Below are positions 35,550 to 45,300 of a DNA stretch of 64,000 nucleotides, piece after piece (position 1 is the first letter of the stretch; each line of letters begins with the position of its first letter). A program made the translations under genes and the position numbers. The notes below the pieces were generated by a model. That model saw only the letters and a program-made list of their open reading frames with translations. It had not been told where the DNA came from and made no database searches. This stretch comes from Paenibacillus amylolyticus (GTDB lineage Bacteria; Bacillota; Bacilli; Paenibacillales; Paenibacillaceae). The DNA is taken from positions 186,001-250,000 of the forward strand of contig NZ_RIAS01000003.1 of the NCBI RefSeq assembly GCF_003719335.1, written 5' to 3'.

Positions 35550-36929
35550 TTATTTTTCTTCGATATGCTCCGCTCCCACCGATCGGGAGACATTATCCTT
35601 GAACTGTTTGATGCCGTCTTCCGGTGTGAGTTTGCCGGAGGCAATGCTCTCCACAATGCTTTGCAATTGAGCGGATACTGCTGCATACTGATCATTGGCC
35701 GGACGGAAGTGAGCCACATTCAACAGCTCTTGTGCTTCCTTCGTGTAAGGGCGATTCGTGTATCCTTCCACTTCTGTTGAATCGTTGCGTGGACTGAGAC
35801 TGCCCTCGGCAACGACACGCGCTGTTGCATTTTCTTTGTTCATCAGAAACTCAATAAACGTCCAGGCTGCTTCTTTATTCTTCGCCTGAGCAGGAACGGA
35901 CCACGCCCAGCCTCCAGACATCGTTGTTGCACCTGGCTCCTGCCCATTCTGTGTCGGGAACGGAGCAAAACCGATTTTTTCTTCTACATTTGGAATCGGC
36001 GCAGCTCCATTTGCTGCCCACGTAGAACCTGCCCAGCTTCCATCGACTGCCATTGCCAGCTTGCCTTGAGGAAATTGCTGCTGGAACGCAATGCTTCCTG
36101 CTTGTCCGTTAAGTGCTACTTGCATAGATGGTCCTGTTTTGTCCTTGTTGAACACCTGATCAATAAACTTGAAGGAATCCAGCAATCCCGGACTGTTCAC
36201 AACCCATTTCTTCGTTGCATCGTCGTAGAGCGTATCCGTTGTACCATATAACAGCATTTCCAGCGTCTGCATCGTTACGCCTTCACCGTTCGCTTTACCC
36301 ACAATTAGATTCAGCGGCGTTACGCCAGGCAGCTTCTGCTTGATCGTCCGGGCAGCTTCAAGCACTTCATCCCAGCTTGCCGGTTTAAACGGAACAGTCA
36401 GTCCAGCCTGCTGGAACAGCTCTTTGTTATACCAAATGCCGCGTGTATCCGAAGTGGCTGGTATACCATATATTTTGCCGTCCTCGCCAGTTACACCGGC
36501 TTTCAGGTTATCGATAATTTTGCCGTTCCAATCCGCCCAGCCCTTCACCTGCTCGTCCAGAGACTCCAGATAACCTGCTGCCGCGTCCGATTTAATGATG
36601 GAGGTATCCTCGGCAATGACGTCAGGTGCAGTATCCGGCGATTTCATCTGTAGCACCATTTTGGAAGTGTAATCACCTTCACTAGCAAGCACAGGTGCTA
36701 TGTTGATCTTGATATCGGGATGATCCTTCTCAAACTGCTCCACCAGTCCGGATTTGAAAAACTTCGTAAGGGTGTCCTCCGAACCAGAGGAACGGAACGA
36801 TACGGTTACTTCTTTTTTTCCATCACTAGTCGTGCCTGTGGAAGAGCTACCACTTGAGCAGGCAGTGGTCAGAATAAGCAAAGAAGTCATAACAGCTGCC
36901 ACTGGCAGTTTCATCGAAAATTTTCTCAT
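35550..36929 (-). CDS. Sugar ABC transporter substrate-binding lipoprotein
   Basis: 459 residues. The lipoprotein signal peptide MRKFSMKLPVAAVMTSLLIL ends in a TTAC lipobox. The mature part has the SBP_bac_1 pattern: VTVSFRSSGSEDTL, FEKDHPDIKINIAPV, IYGIPATSDTRGIWYNKELFQQAGL and KLAMAVDGSWAGSTW. It is anchored outside the membrane and should bind mannosides for the two permeases. The ATG at 36929 has AGGAG eight bases upstream; the longer frame starting at 36974 lacks one and would overlap the GH125 gene. It lies 20 bp after GH125. Confidence 0.93.
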   Translation of the reverse strand: MRKFSMKLPVAAVMTSLLILTTACSSGSSSTGTTSDGKKEVTVSFRSSGSEDTLTKFFKSGLVEQFEKDHPDIKINIAPVLASEGDYTSKMVLQMKSPDTAPDVIAEDTSIIKSDAAAGYLESLDEQVKGWADWNGKIIDNLKAGVTGEDGKIYGIPATSDTRGIWYNKELFQQAGLTVPFKPASWDEVLEAARTIKQKLPGVTPLNLIVGKANGEGVTMQTLEMLLYGTTDTLYDDATKKWVVNSPGLLDSFKFIDQVFNKDKTGPSMQVALNGQAGSIAFQQQFPQGKLAMAVDGSWAGSTWAANGAAPIPNVEEKIGFAPFPTQNGQEPGATTMSGGWAWSVPAQAKNKEAAWTFIEFLMNKENATARVVAEGSLSPRNDSTEVEGYTNRPYTKEAQELLNVAHFRPANDQYAAVSAQLQSIVESIASGKLTPEDGIKQFKDNVSRSVGAEHIEEK

Positions 36930-36949
36930 GTCGGGGTCTCCTTTTTTTC

Positions 36950-38251
36950 CTATTTCTGTATGCGGAATCCGCAATAATCCATAACTAACTCGCTATATAA
37001 CATGTTGGACCAGGAAAACCATGGACGGGTATACTCATGTGGATCATTTGCCGAGAAACCCTCATGTGTCAGACCTGTATCTGCATCCGTCCGCTGGATA
37101 AGCTGAAGCATGTTCATTTTTTCATTCAGATCCGCAGAAGTCAGTCCCTGCATCGATAAGGCGATATGCCATATATATCCTTCGGGTGTATGCGGACTAC
37201 CAATTCCGGAAGCCGAAGAACCTTCATAAAAATAAGGGTTCTGTGCCGACAATATGAACTGGCGTGTGTTCTGGTAAATCTCGTCATCTTCCGTAACATA
37301 TCCGAGATAGGGTAAAGATAAGAGACTTGGTACGTTGGCATCATCCATCAGATTGTGGTTGCCTTTCCCGTCCGTTTCATACGCATAGATTGTCCCGTAT
37401 TCAGGATGCTCCACAATTCCATATTTCCGAATTCCTTCGTCAATCTGTTCCGCCAGCTTTCGAGCTGTCTCAGCCAGCACAGGTTCATCCAGTAACGCAA
37501 GTGCGATCTCCTCTACATATCGGAGAGCTACCACCGCGAACATGTTGGATGGAATCAGATATCCGTATTCACATCTGTCATCACTTGGTCGGAAACCCGA
37601 CCAGGTCATGCCCGTATAGGCTGTCTCTGTGCCTTTTCCTTCTCTTCCGAGTGTATCCGTCTCGGGGGCGTCCAGACGCTGAAATGTGTATGGAGAACGG
37701 GTCTCATGATGTTGCTCCACTTGCCATAGAGAGATGATCTCGTTGACGGCGTTACGGAACGTCGCATTAAACTGATCGGTTCGGCCTGTATTTTTCCACA
37801 GAAGATAACTGAGCTGAATTGGATACGCCAGTGAATCAATCTCGTACTTCCGCTCCCAGATCCAAGCATTCATATCCGTGAGATCCGATTGATGTCCATT
37901 GCCACTCTCTGTTTCGTTAAAAGCGTTTGCATAAGGGTCTAACAGAATGTATCTCAGTTGCCTTTCAACCAGCCCGGCAATCATATCCGACAGTTCCTGA
38001 TCTTCGGTAGCAAGAATCAGATACGGTCTAACCTGAGCCGCAGAATCCCTGAGCCACATTGCGGGAATATCCCCGGTGATAACAAATGTCGTTCCATCGT
38101 CCTTACGCTGAATCGTCGTTGTTAATGTATTGGTAAAGCAGTTTTCAAACATCTCCACAAGCTTGGGATGGTCTGGCAAACCCGCCTTCACTTTGCCGAT
38201 CATCTGCTGAATGGAAGGAGAAATGTTCTGATCTTTTCTCGTTGTGTGCAT
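36950..38251 (-). CDS. GH125 exo-alpha-1,6-mannosidase
   Basis: 433 residues, the usual length of the family once called DUF1237. The signature TGDIPAMWLRDSAAQVRPYL, the region MTWSGFRPSDDRCEYGYLIPSNMF and the C-terminal GYIWHIALSMQGLTSAD and WFSWSNMLYSELV match metal-independent GH125 enzymes. It removes terminal alpha-1,6-mannose. No signal peptide, so it is probably cytoplasmic. It is the first gene of the mannoside operon, with AAGGAGG before the ATG and a sigma-A promoter 40-68 bp upstream. Confidence 0.92.
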   Translation of the reverse strand: MHTTRKDQNISPSIQQMIGKVKAGLPDHPKLVEMFENCFTNTLTTTIQRKDDGTTFVITGDIPAMWLRDSAAQVRPYLILATEDQELSDMIAGLVERQLRYILLDPYANAFNETESGNGHQSDLTDMNAWIWERKYEIDSLAYPIQLSYLLWKNTGRTDQFNATFRNAVNEIISLWQVEQHHETRSPYTFQRLDAPETDTLGREGKGTETAYTGMTWSGFRPSDDRCEYGYLIPSNMFAVVALRYVEEIALALLDEPVLAETARKLAEQIDEGIRKYGIVEHPEYGTIYAYETDGKGNHNLMDDANVPSLLSLPYLGYVTEDDEIYQNTRQFILSAQNPYFYEGSSASGIGSPHTPEGYIWHIALSMQGLTSADLNEKMNMLQLIQRTDADTGLTHEGFSANDPHEYTRPWFSWSNMLYSELVMDYCGFRIQK

Positions 38252-38290
38252 GAGTCCTCCTTAAACATCAAAAGTTTAACCGCTTTCATC

Positions 38291-38319
38291 ATCCTAAAAC
38301 GAATTAAATGTTATGTCAA
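38291..38319 (-). promoter_or_regulatory. Sigma-A promoter of the mannoside operon
   Basis: Minus strand TTGACA (38319-38314), 17-bp spacer, TAGGAT (38296-38291). The -35 hexamer is perfect and the spacing optimal. It is flanked by the arms of a candidate operator. Confidence 0.75.
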
Positions 38320-38339
38320 TATATTTAATTATATAACAT
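38308..38339. promoter_or_regulatory. Candidate operator overlapping the mannoside promoter
   Basis: ATGTTAT (38308-38314) and ATATAACAT (38331-38339) form an inverted pair around the -35 element. The same ATATAACAT core occurs in the promoter of the GntR-type regulator gene, suggesting that this regulator binds both. Confidence 0.5.
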
Positions 38340-38481
38340 CATGCTATTTAAGCTAAAAAAATTAATTGGTATGTTAACTTTTGTCATTAAAGTCAATAAG
38401 AATATATACCAAAAATGCCGTGCTCAGCCCATCACAGATTCAAATTTCAGTCGGGATTCTTTCAGGCTTGTGTTTGTACAA

Positions 38482-38509
38482 CAAAAAGAGACTCCGTCAA
38501 CGAAGCCTC
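38482..38509 (-). terminator. Terminator of the GntR/LacI-type regulator gene
   Basis: Minus strand GAGGCTTCG, loop TTGA, CGGAGTCTC and five T. The stem contains two G-U pairs. It lies 63 bp after the regulator stop. Confidence 0.55.
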
Positions 38510-38571
38510 CGTTATATCCATCTATTCTTATTCTTAACCCTATTGCATCGAATTTCACAAATCTAATGCTC

Positions 38572-39750
38572 TTATTTCGGTTGGAAAACAGCATGCTCTC
38601 TTACCTGACTTGTCGATGTTCCCTTCACCATGGATGCAGGCAGAACAACTCGCTTAACCCCACTTTGTTCTTGAGCCTGCATATGTTGCAAAACCATTTC
38701 AAACGCCTTTTCCCCCATATCAAACTGGTTCTGCTTGAGGTGTGTAATTCGAGAATGCCTTTCGGTATGCGGACTGTCAAAACACAGGATGGACAACTCT
38801 TCGGGTACGCGCATACCCAACTGTTCTGCGGCCTCTAAAGCAAGTAGTGCAATGTCATATTCAGCTGCAAAAACCGCTGTAATCTGCGGGTATTTTTTAA
38901 AATGGGCAACGAGCTTCTCCACGTCACGATGCTTGGCTTCAGGATCGAATTCATTCGGCAAGGAAGAAAGGATGGACTCCACCCACATTTCTCGATTCAC
39001 AAGAATACCCTGATCGTTGTGTGCCTCTATGAAACCCTCAATTCGTTCCTCAATGGTCGTTGTATTCACTGGAGGTTGCGTAAGAAAAGCAATATGCTGA
39101 TGTCCCAGATCGAACAGATACTTTGTCCCTTCTCTTGCGGCTCTGACATTGTCCGTGCTAACCGAAGAAGCAGGAATCCCTTTAAGATACCGGTCAATCA
39201 TTACAAATGGGAACTTGCCAACCACCAGTTTTAAAATTTCGTCACTAAAATATTCCCCCTGTGCAGGGAAAATAATCAAACCGTCTACCCCAAGCTCCAG
39301 CAACTCACGGATACACTGTTCTTCCTGCTCGGGAATACCGAAAGAGCGTCTAAGCACAAGAAAGCTGTCATGTTTTCGTGAAGCTTCCTCCATACCGTAT
39401 AATAGCTCCGTTCCATACATATCGCTGAAATTGGTAATGACCAGACCGATGAGCAGTTTACGTTCCTGCTCTTGGCCTTTGATTGCTACAGACGCACCTT
39501 CACGTCCTAACTCATCCAAGGCGGTATCGGCCACAAATGAACCACGTCCCGGCTGTCGAACAATTAGCTGCTCATTTGCCAGCATTTCCAGTGCTTTCTT
39601 CGTTGTAATCCGGCTCACGCCGAATTCGTCACATAGTTCTTTTTCCGACGGAACGCGATCACCAATTTTATATTGTTGCTGCTGTATTCGTTCTCTCAAC
39701 GACTCAAAGATCTGTTCATACATCGGCTTGGAAGCCGAGTCTTTCGCCAA
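38572..39750 (-). CDS. GntR-type regulator with LacI-like sugar-binding domain (AraR type)
   Basis: 392 residues. A GntR winged helix at residues about 8-75 (PMYEQIFESLRERI, VPSEKELCDEFGVSRITTKKALEML, PGRGSFV) is fused to a periplasmic-binding-protein domain of LacI type (IGLVITNFSDMYGTELLYGME, VFAAEYDIALLALEAAEQLG, LSILCFDSPHTERHS). This is the AraR architecture: a sugar-responsive repressor. The start is taken as TTG at 39750, because GGAGGTG lies six bases upstream, whereas ATG codons at 39771 and 39765 include or precede that site. It lies upstream of and co-directional with the mannoside operon, whose likely repressor it is. Confidence 0.88.
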   Translation of the reverse strand: MAKDSASKPMYEQIFESLRERIQQQQYKIGDRVPSEKELCDEFGVSRITTKKALEMLANEQLIVRQPGRGSFVADTALDELGREGASVAIKGQEQERKLLIGLVITNFSDMYGTELLYGMEEASRKHDSFLVLRRSFGIPEQEEQCIRELLELGVDGLIIFPAQGEYFSDEILKLVVGKFPFVMIDRYLKGIPASSVSTDNVRAAREGTKYLFDLGHQHIAFLTQPPVNTTTIEERIEGFIEAHNDQGILVNREMWVESILSSLPNEFDPEAKHRDVEKLVAHFKKYPQITAVFAAEYDIALLALEAAEQLGMRVPEELSILCFDSPHTERHSRITHLKQNQFDMGEKAFEMVLQHMQAQEQSGVKRVVLPASMVKGTSTSQVREHAVFQPK

Positions 39751-39795
39751 TACAAGCACCTCCATAAACACTTCACTTCATAAGTCTCATACCCT

Positions 39796-39824
39796 AATAT
39801 ATCATGTTATATCATTAAAGTGAA
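39796..39824 (-). promoter_or_regulatory. Promoter of the GntR/LacI-type regulator with internal operator
   Basis: Minus strand TTCACT (39824-39819), 17-bp spacer, TATATT (39801-39796). The spacer carries ATATAACAT (complement at 39804-39812), part of a TATATCA direct repeat with a 10-bp period, compatible with autoregulation. Confidence 0.5.
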
Positions 39825-39864
39825 GGAAAATGAAAATTATTGTATGTGTGCATAGTTAAACCGC

Positions 39865-39904
39865 AAAAAACGGCAAGCCCTAATTACAGGCTTACCGTTT
39901 TTTA
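39865..39904 (-). terminator. Terminator of the S8 protease gene
   Basis: AAAAAACGGCAAGCC and GGCTTACCGTTTTTT form a long stem with one G-U pair, 84 bp after the protease stop. Confidence 0.85.
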
Positions 39905-39987
39905 TAATACGATGATATTATCTTAAAACCATCTTTCATTCCGATTCACTCAAAGCATTGGCAGGTTATGCTCTCTGACGGATCAGA

Positions 39988-42900
39988 CTATGGTTCAAGA
40001 CTTTCAGCGGGATTAGAGCCTGTATCGGTTGGGTCCGATTTCAGGTCACTCCCTGCCTCAGCTCCCTTCTCTGGAGCAGGTTGCCCTTCTGTTTTGTTTT
40101 CTCCTTGTTCTGCATGGACAAACAATTTTCCAGCAGCTTGAGCTTCAGCCTTGTTTCCTGCGGCATCCTGTGCCCGGATCACAATGACTCCACCTTCAAG
40201 CACAAGATTAGCAGGTGTTGTGTACGAACCTGTGTATACACCCGGTTCTGTTTCCACCAGAGCCACCTCTCCGGTACCCTCAGCGTTCAGATTCAGAGGC
40301 AATTGAATTCTGAATGAGGCTTGCAACCCCGGTTTGCTTTTGAATGAAACGTTGACACTCTCCCCTGATGTAATTCGTACATCTTCGGATGGTGTGATAT
40401 CGGTAAGTTCAGGCACTTCTGTCTCAACGTATACCTTACGTGTTTCTGTCGTTTTATTTCCAGCAAGATCGGTTGCCACAATTGTGATGATGTTTTCACC
40501 CTTGTTCACCAGTACACGATGACTGAACTTTCTGTCTCTGTCGACCTGCACGGTCTGACCATTCACGGTGACTTTGTCGAGGAATTGTTCGACCACACTG
40601 CCTGTCACATGAACGACCTCGGTATTAATCCGGCTTCCTTCCGCTGGACTGACAACGTTCACTTGAGGTTTGGTCTGGTCAAGAATGATAATCACGGGAA
40701 GTGAACGTTCTGTCGTTTTACCATTAATGACGGCTTCTGCCGTAATTACATTAACACCCGCGCGCAACTTTACACCATGTGAGAATTTTCCGTTATTTAC
40801 GGTTGTTGTTCCTGCAGCATCCTTGCCGTTGTAAAACTTGATCTGTGCTCCAGAAGCAGGCGATGTTCCGGATATTGTAAAGGTTGACTGATTGGTATAC
40901 GTATTCGCTGGTGATGTAAGCACCGGTGCGTTTACCGGATACTTAACGACCGCACGAATCATGTAATTTCCTTCTTCAGCAGGAGATGCGCTCCATGCCC
41001 CACTCACGCGTTGCCAGCTACGCGCTGCGTAATCTCCGTCCTCGTCGGTAGCCAGACCAGGAGCAGCTGTACCCGCTAAACTCTGGATATAGACGATGTA
41101 GAAATCACCTGTCACAATAATTGGCTCAGGGAATTCCACAGAAGTCCACTGATCGTTCCGCAGTGCCGTACCATTGAACGGTCCTGCAAGCTTTTTGCCT
41201 GGTGCTCCACCAGCGCCTGATGCATCATAAACTGCGTATTGGAAAGCCGTGCCTCCAGGTACAGGCCACTCCGTATTCCAGAATCGGAACGAAGCTCCCG
41301 TGACTTGAGCTGTTTCGAGCTCCGGAGTCATTCGAACGGCCCATGCATTATCAGCTGCATTAAATGCTCTTGCATTCTCTGCTGTACCGTCGTCATAAGC
41401 AATTTCACCAGGGAAACCGATAAATGGTTTCAAAGCGATATTACTATCTACTGTACCGTTGCCCGGTACAGTCACCGTAACTTTATTGCTGTAATAGTCC
41501 GCTGCACGAACCGACAACGTGTAACTTCCCTCTAACACTTGAAGCGTAAAACTTCCGTCTGCTCCTGTACGAACCTCTGCTACTTTAGCATCCTCCACAA
41601 CGAGCACAGAAGCATCCGCTATCGGTTGACCTGAGCGTTCATCCTTAACTACCCCTTTGATCTCTCCATAAGGGATCGTTTCCAGATTGAAATTGGCTTT
41701 GGCTCCGCCGCCGTCCGTGATGGTCACGGTTTTCGTTTGCGGATAATAACCGTACGCCTCCGCTTTTAACGTATACTCTCCTGCAACATGTGTGAAGCTG
41801 TACTTGCCTGTAGAAGAGTCTGTTTTCACAGAGCGTCCGGTTTCAAGCACGGTAACCGTTGCACTCGCCGGAAGACTTTGCGGCTGAACTGAACCTGTTC
41901 CCGGTTCTAGGACAGCAGGCTCCTGTTGTTTCGTCTTATTGAATTCTGCTTTGTCTGTTCGCGTGACTTTGTACCATGGATTATCATAGTCCGGTTTAGG
42001 TTTGTCACTTGAAAGCACAACGGCTTCATCCTTTGTTACCGTTGGTGCAGCAACACCCAGTACACGGAAATCATCGATAAACCAGCCCGTTCTCACCACA
42101 CTGTTATCCGAGGTTAACCGGAAGCGGAATTGAACTTCGTTCCCCGTCAGTGCATTCAGTTCATAGAAGACAGGTGTCCACTGTTTTCCGTTAGTATTAT
42201 GCGAGAATTTGCCGAGTTCCGTCCAGGTTGTTCCTCCATCTTTGGTTGCTTCGACATAACCGAAATCATATCCACCCTCAATCTCATACCAGTGATTAAA
42301 GGTAAGTGTCGCATCAGTAACATCCGTCAAATCAATCACCGGGGATACCAGCGAATAGTTAGAACCATTTTCATACGTGTTGTCGAGGTCGGTTGCCCAC
42401 ACATTAGGCGGGGATACCGCACTTAAAGGACCCGTCAACGGGATACCCCGCTCCCATTCATCCTTGGTTCCGGCGTGTGTCCATCCATTATCATCGTTTC
42501 CGTCAAACGAATCGATATAAATATCTTCCGGCACCTCTACCGTGATGGAAACCTCATTCGATTTCTCACTTTCATTGCCACTGTAATCAAGTGCCGCTAC
42601 GGTGTAATAATACGTAGCGTTCGACTCCGTAGCCGTATCTGTATAAGAAGTTTTCTTCACCGTGCCGACAGCCTCATAACCGGAACCAGCCGTTTCGGAA
42701 CGGTAGACCACATAAGATTCAAGATCCTCGTCATCCGAACCCGTCCAGTTCAGGGTTACGTTACCTAAAATATCCGAAGTTGCGGACAATGCTGAAGGCG
42801 TTTGTGGAGCAATATCGTCCAGTTCCTGCACTGCAAAGTCATCGATATACCAGCCAGCTTTCTGAACTGTAGCATCACTGGTCAGATTAAACTGGATGAA

Positions 42901-45300
42901 CACCTGCTGTCCGGCATAATCACGCAGATCAATGTACTGTGTTTTCCATCCACCGCTCGTTCCTGTATAACTAAGCAGTTCCTCAAATACATAGTCGTTA
43001 TCTTCAGAAGCAATGTATACTTTGCCAAAATCGAGATTATTCTCGAGATCATACCAATGCTTGAATGTTAACAGTGCCCCTTCAGGACTCTCGGTCAGGT
43101 CGATCGGCGGAGCAAGCAAGTACGCGTTGCTGTTAGGCAGATACGTGCCTTGCAGATTCGTAGCGATAACTTTGTCACCTGAATAAGCAGCCTTCGGTCC
43201 GCTCACAGGTGCCCCCCATACCCAGGTGCTTCCTGTACCGCCTGTAGTAAAACCAAGCTGATCTGCTTCAAAGTCCTGCAAGTATCCGGGTTTCACACCA
43301 TTAGACACAGCAATGTTATATACCTTGCTCTCGAATCCATTGTTGCCATAATCATTCACTCGAATATAATACTCCACGCCTTCTGGTTCAATCAGGAAAG
43401 CCGGAATCGTCGCAGTATACGTACCCGCTTTACTGTCTCCTTCAATCCGATTCATTGGCAGATAGACGTACTGCTTCGTGCCTTTGGTTCTGGCAAAAGC
43501 TTCGACGGAAACCACCGCTACATTATCTGTCACATGTGCCGTTAAAGGAATGTCCAGACCCGTAAACGCCGTATTTACTGGCGTGTGCTCCAGCACCGGC
43601 TCTTCCAGGTCATCTCCAGCCGTAACAACTCTTCCAGAGACAGTGCCGATGCCTTCAAGAACCGAACCAACCGCATCCAGTGCGTTAATGATTCCGTGAC
43701 CATAACCGTTGTTCGGGGTAACCGGAAAATTGCTATCGGTTCGCGGTGTCGCCGTATCCATGATGATCTGTTCCAGCTGATCCACGTTAAGGGAGTGGTT
43801 CGCTTGAAGCAACAATGCAGCGAGCGCAGTCGTATGCGGACCTGCCATGGATGTGCCGTTCCATCCACCTTCATATGTACCTCCAGGCACGGCTGAACGA
43901 ATGTTCACGCCAGGGGCGGATACTTCTGGTTTGATCTCATTATACGGGGATGGTCCCAGCAATGAGAATGAACCTAAATTGCCGTTAATATCGGTTGCTC
44001 CTGTAGCAAAACTCTCAGGATAGTTGGCCGGGTTCGCAACGGAACCGGGACCGCCCGGATTGCCCAAACGTACATTCCCTGCGGAGAATTCAGGAAAAAT
44101 CTGAGCATCACGCCAAGCCTGAACCATCGGTCTAAACCATTCGTCGAGCCCTGCTCCTCCGCCCCATGAATTGTTTACAACGTCCGGTGCGAGTTCAGGA
44201 TGCAGATTGCCCTCGGCATCCACTGGAGCAATAAGCCATTGTCCGCCATCCAGAATAATGGCATCCGTTGTTTCCGGATTAAAAATACGCACTCCGATCC
44301 ACTTTGCACCAGGTGCAACGCCGATCTGATTCGTGCCGTTTGCTTCGGAACCCACCATCGTTCCCATGGTGTGAGTACCGTGTCCGTCTGCATCGGCAGG
44401 AAGAGTGGCTCCGCTATGCGGATCGTACCAGCTTAGTTCCGGATCGACGACGTTGCCCGAAGCGTCCAGACCACGCCATTTACTGCGAAGCGCAGGATGC
44501 GTGTAATCCACGCCACTGTCCAGGTTCGCAACCACGATGCCTGTGCCATCAATGCCTCGCTCCCAGACTGCAGGCGCATTGATGTAGTCTATATTCCATT
44601 CCACATTTTCAGTCTGTTTCTTCACCTTGGAATCCGCTTCTTTGGTTGCAGTTCCTTGTGAAGCTGACTCTTTCGTTGTTGGTTTCTCCTTGACCGCCGG
44701 CTCTTTAGCCGGTGATTGGACGGATTCCTTCGCTGGCGAGACACTCGCTGGCTGCTTGCTTACTTCCGCCTTATCCAGATATCGCGTTTCGTTCGGTAGA
44801 ATTTTCTCTACCTCTGGCAGCAACGCAATCTGTTCCATCACTTCTTTGGTACTGGTGACCGCGAGTGAATTCACGATAAAATAACTTTTATATTCTTTGA
44901 CCTTCCCCAGGTCAATTTCCTTTTCCAGATAATTTTCGATCGAATATTGTGTTCGCGAAGCCGTTTCACGAAGTGAACTCACCACAGAATTCCGTACAGA
45001 CAGCTTGGTTGCCGAAGGTGTTTCTTTGGCAATCGTTGCCTTTTCCATCGCTTGTTTGGAGACAGCCTTGGTATCCACCTGTTCCTTCATTTTGACAAGA
45101 TAGGTGACATATTCGCTGCCTTCAAAGGCTTTAGTCAGTTTGGCATTCACTTTAGACGTTGAAACCTCAGCCAAGCCGGACTTCATATCGATTTTAGATG
45201 AGGATGAGTTCTGTGCAGAAACCGGAAGTGCCATTGATAATGCAAGGAGAAGCGAGAGCCCCATCGAAACGGGCTTGCGTAACGGTTTTAATTTAATCAA
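39988..45300 (-). CDS. Large secreted S8 serine protease, bacillopeptidase F-like
   Basis: 1770 residues. Domain order: signal peptide 1-29 (VSA-Q cut site); I9-type inhibitor propeptide about 55-175; a low-complexity Ala/Lys/Glu linker 176-230; subtilisin domain with Asp261 (ANLDSGVDYTHP), His307 (DADGHGTHTMG), oxyanion Asn in NNSWGG and Ser484 (NGTSMAGPH). Then two MAM-like beta-sandwich units of the immune-inhibitor type flank a fibronectin III unit, followed by two carboxypeptidase-regulatory-like units, an Ig-like tail and an acidic/Pro end. It should be a secreted or wall-associated endopeptidase similar to Bpr but longer (Bpr is about 1430 residues). The start is TTG at 45300 with AAAGGAG upstream. 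Confidence 0.92.
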   Translation of the reverse strand: MIKLKPLRKPVSMGLSLLLALSMALPVSAQNSSSSKIDMKSGLAEVSTSKVNAKLTKAFEGSEYVTYLVKMKEQVDTKAVSKQAMEKATIAKETPSATKLSVRNSVVSSLRETASRTQYSIENYLEKEIDLGKVKEYKSYFIVNSLAVTSTKEVMEQIALLPEVEKILPNETRYLDKAEVSKQPASVSPAKESVQSPAKEPAVKEKPTTKESASQGTATKEADSKVKKQTENVEWNIDYINAPAVWERGIDGTGIVVANLDSGVDYTHPALRSKWRGLDASGNVVDPELSWYDPHSGATLPADADGHGTHTMGTMVGSEANGTNQIGVAPGAKWIGVRIFNPETTDAIILDGGQWLIAPVDAEGNLHPELAPDVVNNSWGGGAGLDEWFRPMVQAWRDAQIFPEFSAGNVRLGNPGGPGSVANPANYPESFATGATDINGNLGSFSLLGPSPYNEIKPEVSAPGVNIRSAVPGGTYEGGWNGTSMAGPHTTALAALLLQANHSLNVDQLEQIIMDTATPRTDSNFPVTPNNGYGHGIINALDAVGSVLEGIGTVSGRVVTAGDDLEEPVLEHTPVNTAFTGLDIPLTAHVTDNVAVVSVEAFARTKGTKQYVYLPMNRIEGDSKAGTYTATIPAFLIEPEGVEYYIRVNDYGNNGFESKVYNIAVSNGVKPGYLQDFEADQLGFTTGGTGSTWVWGAPVSGPKAAYSGDKVIATNLQGTYLPNSNAYLLAPPIDLTESPEGALLTFKHWYDLENNLDFGKVYIASEDNDYVFEELLSYTGTSGGWKTQYIDLRDYAGQQVFIQFNLTSDATVQKAGWYIDDFAVQELDDIAPQTPSALSATSDILGNVTLNWTGSDDEDLESYVVYRSETAGSGYEAVGTVKKTSYTDTATESNATYYYTVAALDYSGNESEKSNEVSITVEVPEDIYIDSFDGNDDNGWTHAGTKDEWERGIPLTGPLSAVSPPNVWATDLDNTYENGSNYSLVSPVIDLTDVTDATLTFNHWYEIEGGYDFGYVEATKDGGTTWTELGKFSHNTNGKQWTPVFYELNALTGNEVQFRFRLTSDNSVVRTGWFIDDFRVLGVAAPTVTKDEAVVLSSDKPKPDYDNPWYKVTRTDKAEFNKTKQQEPAVLEPGTGSVQPQSLPASATVTVLETGRSVKTDSSTGKYSFTHVAGEYTLKAEAYGYYPQTKTVTITDGGGAKANFNLETIPYGEIKGVVKDERSGQPIADASVLVVEDAKVAEVRTGADGSFTLQVLEGSYTLSVRAADYYSNKVTVTVPGNGTVDSNIALKPFIGFPGEIAYDDGTAENARAFNAADNAWAVRMTPELETAQVTGASFRFWNTEWPVPGGTAFQYAVYDASGAGGAPGKKLAGPFNGTALRNDQWTSVEFPEPIIVTGDFYIVYIQSLAGTAAPGLATDEDGDYAARSWQRVSGAWSASPAEEGNYMIRAVVKYPVNAPVLTSPANTYTNQSTFTISGTSPASGAQIKFYNGKDAAGTTTVNNGKFSHGVKLRAGVNVITAEAVINGKTTERSLPVIIILDQTKPQVNVVSPAEGSRINTEVVHVTGSVVEQFLDKVTVNGQTVQVDRDRKFSHRVLVNKGENIITIVATDLAGNKTTETRKVYVETEVPELTDITPSEDVRITSGESVNVSFKSKPGLQASFRIQLPLNLNAEGTGEVALVETEPGVYTGSYTTPANLVLEGGVIVIRAQDAAGNKAEAQAAGKLFVHAEQGENKTEGQPAPEKGAEAGSDLKSDPTDTGSNPAESLEP

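Noticed and set aside
39149..39823. 224-codon plus-strand frame over the GntR/LacI-type regulator
   Set aside because: Antisense to a well-defined regulator, serine-rich without family features.
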